A DNA stretch of 64,000 nucleotides from Arenicola marina (taxonomy: Eukaryota > Annelida > Polychaeta > Arenicolidae), in contig OZ025263.1 in assembly GCA_964019135.1 (NCBI GenBank), positions 33,458,133 to 33,522,132 on the forward strand, written 5' to 3'. Positions 57,834 through 64,000 of this stretch are shown piece by piece. The notes below the pieces were generated by a model. The model saw nothing but the letters and a program-made list of their open reading frames with translations, searched no databases and was not told the origin of the DNA. The position numbers were made by a program, and so were the translations under genes. How positions within the stretch are numbered: the stretch's first letter is position 1; each line of letters begins with the position of its first letter.

Positions 57834-58220
57834 ATGAACGATTACGACTTATATGCACTTGTCCATCTCAGATCGATGACCCTAGTTTCTGAAAGGACGC
57901 CTGACTGCCTTTTTATGTTTGTTTTTGGCGGAGAGAAGCACACAAAAATTGTATGCAACCGCTTCTTGGCCGAGATCAAGGCACTTGACGGAGGAATAAT
58001 TGACATTGTCTATAACAGTGTCTGCCGATGTGTGTTCTCGTTGAGGTTCTTGAACTGGTGCGAAAGCAAACAGACATGTGGGCGATGATTGGGGAAAACC
58101 GCAACACGTGGTCCCTGCCTTAATTGATCGCGTCGGTAAACAGCGCCGCCAAGCGGTTGGGGTGGACATTCAGTCAGTCATTGCCGTACGTAAGGGGGTA
58201 CTCACCCTGCACCGGACCGA
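57834..58220. other. unique stretch, nothing recognised
   Basis: It contains an 84-residue open frame without splice or family support. Confidence 0.4.
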
Positions 58221-58870
58221 CCCCCGGGGGTGCGCACTCCACCCCTTCCCCCCATCCCCACCACACACATATGGAACAAATCTCCGCTCTTTTCCCTCTC
58301 TTCTGACCCCCCCCCCTCCCCCACTCCCCCTCCTCCGCCGCCACCCCACCACTACCTACACCCGATAGCCCGGTCTTGTGAATGAACAAAGGATGGTGGT
58401 GAAGGGAGAATTGATTCGGTCTCCGCAGAGCGGTGGCTACTTCATTAGGAGTCGACAAGGAGAGGGCGCAAGTTGTGCCAATGCTGTTTTAACAGTAGAC
58501 CCCCTCCCCACTCCCGACTCCCGCCGACGCTGGCCGTACGGCATGACACCCCCCCGTCCACCCAACCCCTATCCTCACCCCCATCCTCCTATCCTCACCC
58601 GGACCCACCCCTTTCCTCACTCCTCCCCCCACACCCCCGCCGCACCTCGCCGACCTCCCGCCCTTACCCCACCCCAACCACCGCCCTCACCCTCACCCCT
58701 GCCATCGCTCTTACCCTCTCCGACCTCACCCCCACACCACCCTTTCCGACTACCCACCCCTCACCCCTCGCCCATCCCGACCCCTATGCCCCCACGCATA
58801 CCCTCGCCGATTCTCTCCCCCCCGCTTCTATCCACCCCTCCACCCCACCCCCCTCACCCCCCACCGGTAA
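58221..58870. repeat. C-rich low-complexity tracts
   Basis: CCCCAC/CACCCC words over 58221-58355 and 58500-58870, separated by a short unique segment. It produces false proline-rich frames. Confidence 0.75.
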
Positions 58871-59369
58871 CCTACTCGTACTCAAGCTCCTGTCTTACAG
58901 CTTAGAGCTTAGAGCGCAATCCTCCTGCGGGGGAAGAGAGAGGGCGGGATGGGGGTGGGGGGTGAACTGACGAACATACCTCATCGATTTATTGAAACAA
59001 TTAAGGCTTACTTTCCGCCGAAATCATACAGTATTTCAATTTGTAGCATTTTATGGCTTGACCGCGCAGTGGACAAAATAATATATTCTTATCAATAAGA
59101 TCTACATTTCTGGGTGTTTATCCTCCGGTATCTGTGCCGCAGTAAACATGACTTCCAACGTGTCAACAAATAACAAGCAACCACAGTCTTGATCATCTTT
59201 ATTTCAAACACTGTGTAAATATACTGTACATTTATTTCATCATATACTTTGCGCTGTCTAGCTGAGTATTTGTGGCGTATCGGCGGATGGCGCATGGCCA
59301 AATAGAGGAGGAGGGGTGGGGGGGTGCAAAGGAAGCATTGCCCGCATGATGTATCCGTTGTGTCTCTGC
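58871..59369. other. unique stretch
   Basis: Mostly AT-rich, with nothing recognised. Confidence 0.45.
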
Positions 59370-59602
59370 GACCTTTACTGGCGTCTCCATGGCGTCTTTG
59401 TTTTATTAGCGTCTCTGTGACGCTTCTGTGACTTCTTATGGATGTCTCCATGACGTATGTGGGACGTATCTGTGACGTCTCTGTGACTTCTCTGTGACGT
59501 CCCCGTGACGTCTCTGTGACTTCTCTGTGGCGTCCCCGTGACATCTCTGTGACGTCTCTGTGACGTTTTTGTGACGTTTCTGTGACGTCTCTGTGACTGT
59601 AT
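59370..59602. repeat. 10-11 bp repeat with TGACG half-sites
   Basis: About 20 degenerate units of TCTCTGTGACG and TCTCTGTGACT. More than a dozen carry TGACG. It is the third separate cluster of this half-site in the window. Confidence 0.88.
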
Positions 59603-60290
59603 GCTCTCGATGGCTTTGGGTGCGACAGCTTCGATGGCATATGTAGTCGTTGTTATCACGAGAAGGTCAAAAGGTTTTTTTTTCGTCTTAAGGAGGGCCT
59701 AACGTGTAGGATGCCGTGTGTCCATGATGCGGTAGACGCAAAGGAAAGGTCACATCCCGTATACAGGCTACATGGGATGCAGGCTTTAGGCCGCTGGAGG
59801 GGCCCCGCCCGCTCAATGGGGCTTCCCACACAATGGCCAAATACCCTGGCTATTCGTTTAATTAACCTCCTACACCGGCGTCCACTGTTTGCTTTCTCAA
59901 TACGCCTCAAAGGTCCGAGTCGAAGGGCACTAACTCGACCCCGCAACGCCATAACCATTAGTTCCCGTACCCGTCGCCAGGTGGGCGGGCCGACCGCCGC
60001 CTCCCTATTGGCTGGCACGGGAAGTCACGTGGCGTTCTCAGCGTGAGGGCGATCCGGGTCTCGGGGTGTGAGCCCGGCGGGCGACCCATCGCCTCACCCC
60101 GGGCAGCCCCCACCCGCTTTAATGGCCTCCAGGGCGGGTCGGGGCCCGGCACTCACTACGGGCCCTACTCCACTCTCCATAACACCGACCCCCTGGCGGG
60201 ACTAATGGGAACAATTTCTTTCTGTTCGCACCTGGGAATCAAACAGAGAATGGTTATTTGGCGCGGAGGCGGGTAAGGGGACGATAGGGG
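59603..60290. promoter_or_regulatory. GC-rich repeat-free patch, possible promoter or enhancer
   Basis: 59720-60260 is GC- and CpG-rich and lacks repeats. It has GTTTAATTAACC at 59857, ATTGG at 60007 and CACGTG at 60026. A 111-residue plus frame runs through it but matches nothing I know, and no splice sites bracket it. A poly(G) run follows at 60287-60305. A regulatory role is an inference. Confidence 0.35.
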
Positions 60291-61020
60291 GGGGGGGGGG
60301 GGGGTGAAGAAGAAAAAAAAAATGGCGTTAAAGATCACGCATTGCTTATTTTATTACGCATCAGTTATTTTTGCGATCGTTTATTAGTTGTTGCATTGGA
60401 ATAAAAGGCCCGGAAAAAAGTTATGTATCTCCCGATTCGGTTATTTTCACTTCCCAGGGATTGTGGTTCGCTGCGAGAGATGCCTGCACGCGATGGACAA
60501 CGGGCAGAACAATTATTGCCTTCAGCGGTTTAAAAGAAGCGCTCACTTCGCACCGCCAGGCGGTCGACACTGTGGTGAAATCGTGGTTCTTTTCCCGATT
60601 GTCACCGGCCAAGACGTCCCCCCACTCCACACCACACCACCCGTTCCCCACCCCACCCCGTGTCGTCACCCCCCCCCCCCTCCCGCCTACCCCCGATTCC
60701 CTGGTTCCGGGACGGCTCTTGGTGTTACCGCCATCGTCAATATTTCCACCGCGGCGCCACTGCCGTCTCAGAGCGTCCTATTGTTGCAGATTTCGTCGGC
60801 TCGTAAAACGCAAAGTGCGCGTAAACTCGAAGAAAGACGGTTTGTTTTTTCTCTTTTCTTTGCTCGCTGGCAACTATCTTTGTCATGAACCCTGGGATGG
60901 CGATTTGAAAGAAAGAAGGAGAGAGGGGGGAGGGCGAGGAGGGAAAGAGACGGGCGGAAGGGCAACACTTCAACAGCATCGAAATTAAGATTGTTTTGAA
61001 TGCAAAAATTTACTTCAGCT
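60291..61020. other. unique patch with a C tract
   Basis: Repeat-free at 60330-60600 and 60720-60890. C-rich at 60620-60700. Two overlapping plus frames follow an acceptor-like CACTTCCCAG at 60459, but no donor is convincing. Confidence 0.4.
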
Positions 61021-61549
61021 TTCGTCCCTGGATAGCTATCCCATTAATTATATGTAAATGCTTCACTTGTGACCATGTTGTTTTAATTCTCTGTATTGAT
61101 ATAATTAGAACGCAATTCTGCCACAATATTCCGTGCTGCAGCAATGGAAGAGAATGAGAGGACAAACACACGCGCCATTTTCTTGTCGATGTCTTTGGTC
61201 GTCAGCTTTACCAATCCGCAAAATTAAAGCTCCTCACACAGCCATTTTCATCCAAATTACGACTTTCGAAATATTTTTTGTCGAAAAACGTTTTGGACAT
61301 ATTGTCTGACTGTGTAAATGATTGTAATTGTCTTTAATAAATAGATGTGTTATCACATGTTAAAAGGTAAAATGTTGCAATGTGTGGATTAGAGAAAGAT
61401 GCAACAATTTGGCTAAAAAAAACTTTTAACAACATGTCCGGTTATGTATTGCATGCAATATATGTGTAGCTATATGCCGAGATTATAAATACGTCATTTC
61501 CGGTCCCACGTTTTTCTCCCTTTTCACTGGAAATATTGCTGTACAGTGG
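61021..61549. other. AT-rich unique stretch
   Basis: Nothing recognised. Confidence 0.5.
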
Positions 61550-61702
61550 CGCCCCCCCCCCCTCTTTTTAGGGCCGAAATGTATATCATTTAACATATGA
61601 AGACCGAAACCGCCACCCCCCCCCCCCCCTATCCAGCATATCTGGATCAGACCCTAAACCCCCCCCCACCCCGCCTATCCAGATGTTCTGGATCCGCCCA
61701 TG
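61550..61702 (-). mobile_element. poly(G) element fragment
   Basis: C runs, GGGCCGAAATG and two CTATCCAG blocks, ending TTCTGGATCCGCCCATG, the reverse of the family's left terminus. Confidence 0.55.
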
Positions 61703-62936
61703 CCGCGTGTACAACTTTAAGCTGCTATACATTGCGCCCAAGTCGCTCGTGTCACATTTTACATGACTAATTGGGAATAGGTTATAGAGAGACTATAGAT
61801 TGAAGTACCCGCTGGATTCTGGTGGAACATACAGATTTAAAGCTGCTCACAGATCAGATTCATGCCTTTATAACGTAAACGGTGGGGTGGGGTGGGGGAA
61901 TGATGTAAAACAGAGCACGGAAGAAGCTCTATAGCCTTGGCTTCTGCTTTTTATGCAACAAACTGCAACAAACTCGGCGCCTACGTCACATCGACTATAA
62001 GATATATTTCAAATGGTCGGATTAGAAACGAGAAGCTGGGAGTGTATAACATAGCACTGAGCTGACACTGGTTGTTCTTGTTTAGGCTGTAACATCGACA
62101 GTAAGTACCCAAAATAGAACTCAAGCAGACGTTTCGAATGCCATTCTGATTAAACTGTGCATTCGGCGCTAGGTCTCGAAATTCTGGCCCTGGCCCATTT
62201 TGGTTAGTAGGGCGTCTTTGGTTCTAACCGACGTACGTACACCGCTGGTAACAACAGACACCATGAGCTTATGAACAGGACGTGAGTGCCCCTGTACTTG
62301 GAGATTGTTGCACACCCGGTCTCACCTGCACGTGAACAGTTTGGGTTATCCCAAGCTCTCCATGTAACACATATAGATGTTCTTAGGTGGTATAGCATTA
62401 TCCCAAACTCTCCAGCTAACACGGATGTATGTTCGTACTAACGGCTCCAGGTCTGGAAACTTTTATCGTTTGTAGCGGAAACGGTACCATGTCTATCCGG
62501 TTCCGGTGATGCATGACGGTCGCAGCATGACCCCGTTTTGTCGTCCAATCATATGTGCTGTAATTGGGATCAAACTCGATTACAATTGTAACCGCTAAGG
62601 TCCATAAAAGACCTTGGAGTCGTTAGGTGGCGCTTCTCTTCGAGCGCACAGTTACAGTTTGAGGTGCTTGTTACCGCGCAGACGCATCTATTTCAACACC
62701 TATACACTTATTGGCAATGTGTAGGTGGCATCTTTGACGCATTATTACAATATATACGGACCATCAGGAACAAGCGTCAGGCGGGTAGAGCCGGCGTACC
62801 CCTCTGCCATGCAGAACCCCAGTTAGAGATCGATGATGGTACTGACTGGTGTTTCAAGCCATCATTGCGCTTCTATCCCTCTACCAAATCGGGCGATAAT
62901 TGGGATTATGAGTGATAAACGCCACAGAAATTGGAG
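61703..62936. other. unique stretch, nothing recognised
   Basis: Balanced to AT-rich, with no supported exon or RNA gene. Confidence 0.5.
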
Positions 62937-63157
62937 AAAGGGGCGGCGGGGGGGGGGACGGTCCATTGAAACTTGCAACCGGGGTAAGAGGGGGGTCCAT
63001 GCCGCCTCGGAAATCGTTTTTCCTCAAAAGGAGGGGATCCACCCCCTATATTTGGCATTGAAAAACGGCATTTTTCCCCAAAACAAAGAGAGAGGGTAGC
63101 GGGGGGGGGGGGCTCCGGACCACCACCTCCGGGGGGCCCCGTGGATCCGCCCTAGGA
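62937..63157 (-). mobile_element. poly(G) element copy
   Basis: G runs with GTCCATTGAAACTTGCAACC, GTCCATGCCGCCTCGGAAAT, TTTTCCTCAAAAGGAGGG and a terminus GTGGATCCGCCCTAGG. The interior order is like the plus-strand copies while the recognisable terminus is the reverse of theirs, so the strand call is uncertain. Confidence 0.6.
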
Positions 63158-63418
63158 CTACCACTGACCCCGCCCGACGGTGTCGCTCCGGGTCAAGTCA
63201 ATTCAAATATTCAAACCAAGTGTACACAAATGAGAGCCCATATATATCAAGTCAAGGGAACAAAAGAGATATAACTTACATGTATGTATAAATAAAAAGT
63301 ACACACTTGGTTTGGGAGACTCCAACTAAAACCCTAGCTAAGTTGCTGGCGTTGGAGCCACCCAACTATTTAAAGGAAGAAGATCGCTATGCGGTATATT
63401 AAACTTGAAGTAATAATT
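63158..63418. other. unique stretch
   Basis: AT-rich, nothing recognised. Confidence 0.4.
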
Positions 63419-63589
63419 CAACACGGGCCAAGGGGCCGCCCCGATAGCTCAGTGGGTCAGAGCGCTCGCCTTGAGTGTTCTGACCACCTGAGAGCCTAAC
63501 GGCACGTGTATCGGTGGTTCGCTGAGATCGAAATGGCCAAAAGTGGTTAAAGCATTCTGAATGTACAGTCAACCAACCAACATGGGCCT
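63419..63589 (+). mobile_element. SINE-B with internal deletion and target duplication
   Basis: The head GCCCCGATAGCTCAGTGGGT-like sequence is present (here CCGCCCCGATAGCTCAGTGG), as are GGCACGTGTATCGGTGGTTC and the tail AGTCAACCAACCAA. About 110 bp of the middle is missing. CAACACGGGCC at 63419 and CAACATGGGCC at 63578 are the target duplication. Confidence 0.82.
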
Positions 63590-64000
63590 AACCACCACAA
63601 CAGCTGGTTGGCTCCGGGGGCCACGTGTTCTGTCCCATGAGGTATTTATGTCTATATTTGGCCAAATAACACTGGTTATCCGGGATAAAGACCTCGAAAA
63701 AACGGCGGTCGTAAAAACAACACGAAGACGAGGGACCTTTGTCAGTCAAATCTGACCTAATATTTCTCCCGACAAAAAAACTGAAAACCGCTACAATCTC
63801 AGCAAAACGTGGGCTTGATAGGCCGGGCCAGGGCACCGCCGCCGGTTCTTCCATCCATCTATCTATCTATCTATCGGTCTGTACCCCCTTCGCCATCCAC
63901 CACTACTGGCACCAACTTGCCGACTTGTCCCGGCCCGCCCCCTCCACCCCCTCCACCCCTCCACGCCCCCGCCGAGCCTCGCCACTGGCAGACGGGGGGG
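63590..64000. other. unique stretch, small microsatellite and C-rich edge
   Basis: A (CTAT)n microsatellite lies at 63856-63876. 63925-63970 is C-rich. No gene was seen. Confidence 0.5.

Noticed and set aside
57834-58088. 84-residue plus frame
   Set aside because: There are no splice sites, no family resemblance and no codon bias that I can judge.
60388-60888. Possible exon with Cys residues after an acceptor-like CACTTCCCAG
   Set aside because: There is no convincing donor, two overlapping frames are equally open, and I recognise no family.

Overview
This looks like animal nuclear DNA, most likely from a marine invertebrate. It has tRNA-derived SINEs with target-site duplications, GT-AG introns, a DNA-transposon-like family that carries poly(G), and no operons or ribosome binding sites. 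Roughly 26 of 64 kb (about 40%) is tandemly repeated minisatellite. Runs of 10 or more G or C are unusually common, and two 200-base N blocks are assembly gaps. I cannot name the species. Minisatellite density of this order is known in lancelets and some echinoderms, but that is only a hint.

Layout. 1-12 kb: 17-bp and 15-bp arrays, a 4.2-kb array of 55-bp units, unique DNA with poly(C)/poly(G) and transposon-like fragments, a GGGGT tract, and a 21-bp array carrying TGACG in almost every unit. 12-26 kb: a tRNA-like relic joined to a 22-bp array, a small 36-bp array, G-rich tracts, a CACGTG array, long unique stretches with possible conserved non-coding patches, a non-LTR retrotransposon fossil, two copies of the poly(G) element and a 15-copy 30-bp array. 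26-31 kb: a 46/49-bp array (entered through a gap), a SINE with perfect 9-bp target duplications and a 21-bp C-rich array. 31-35 kb: SINE copies, a CCAAT/CACGTG patch and coding exon 1. 35-54.8 kb: a 20-kb intron filled by a 34-bp array (about 128 units), two abutting pyrimidine-rich arrays, a 42-bp array (80 units) and a CTAG-rich array, then a cluster of four perfect CRE sites. 54.8-64 kb: coding exon 2, more SINEs and transposon pieces, another TGACG array, and a GC-rich patch.

The only protein-coding gene I can support is on the plus strand. Exon 1 (34355-34767, first ATG at 34505 in a strong Kozak context) and exon 2 (54836-55299) have good splice sites and matching phase. They encode about 242 residues of a Ser/Pro-rich, probably disordered segment with a VKQEP sumoylation-type motif. 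That suggests the N-terminal part of a transcription factor, but I do not recognise the family. Exons 5' of 34355 and 3' of 55299 must lie elsewhere. The very long open frames inside the arrays are by-products of stop-free repeat units, not genes.

The most notable structure is in the repeats. Three arrays keep their period exactly, with no net insertion or deletion over 75, 127 and 79 periods, although two of these periods are not multiples of three. Several arrays start or end exactly at SINE or tRNA-like sequence. Several others repeat recognisable transcription-factor motifs (CRE, CACGTG, CACCTG). No previously undescribed enzymatic or defence system is visible.
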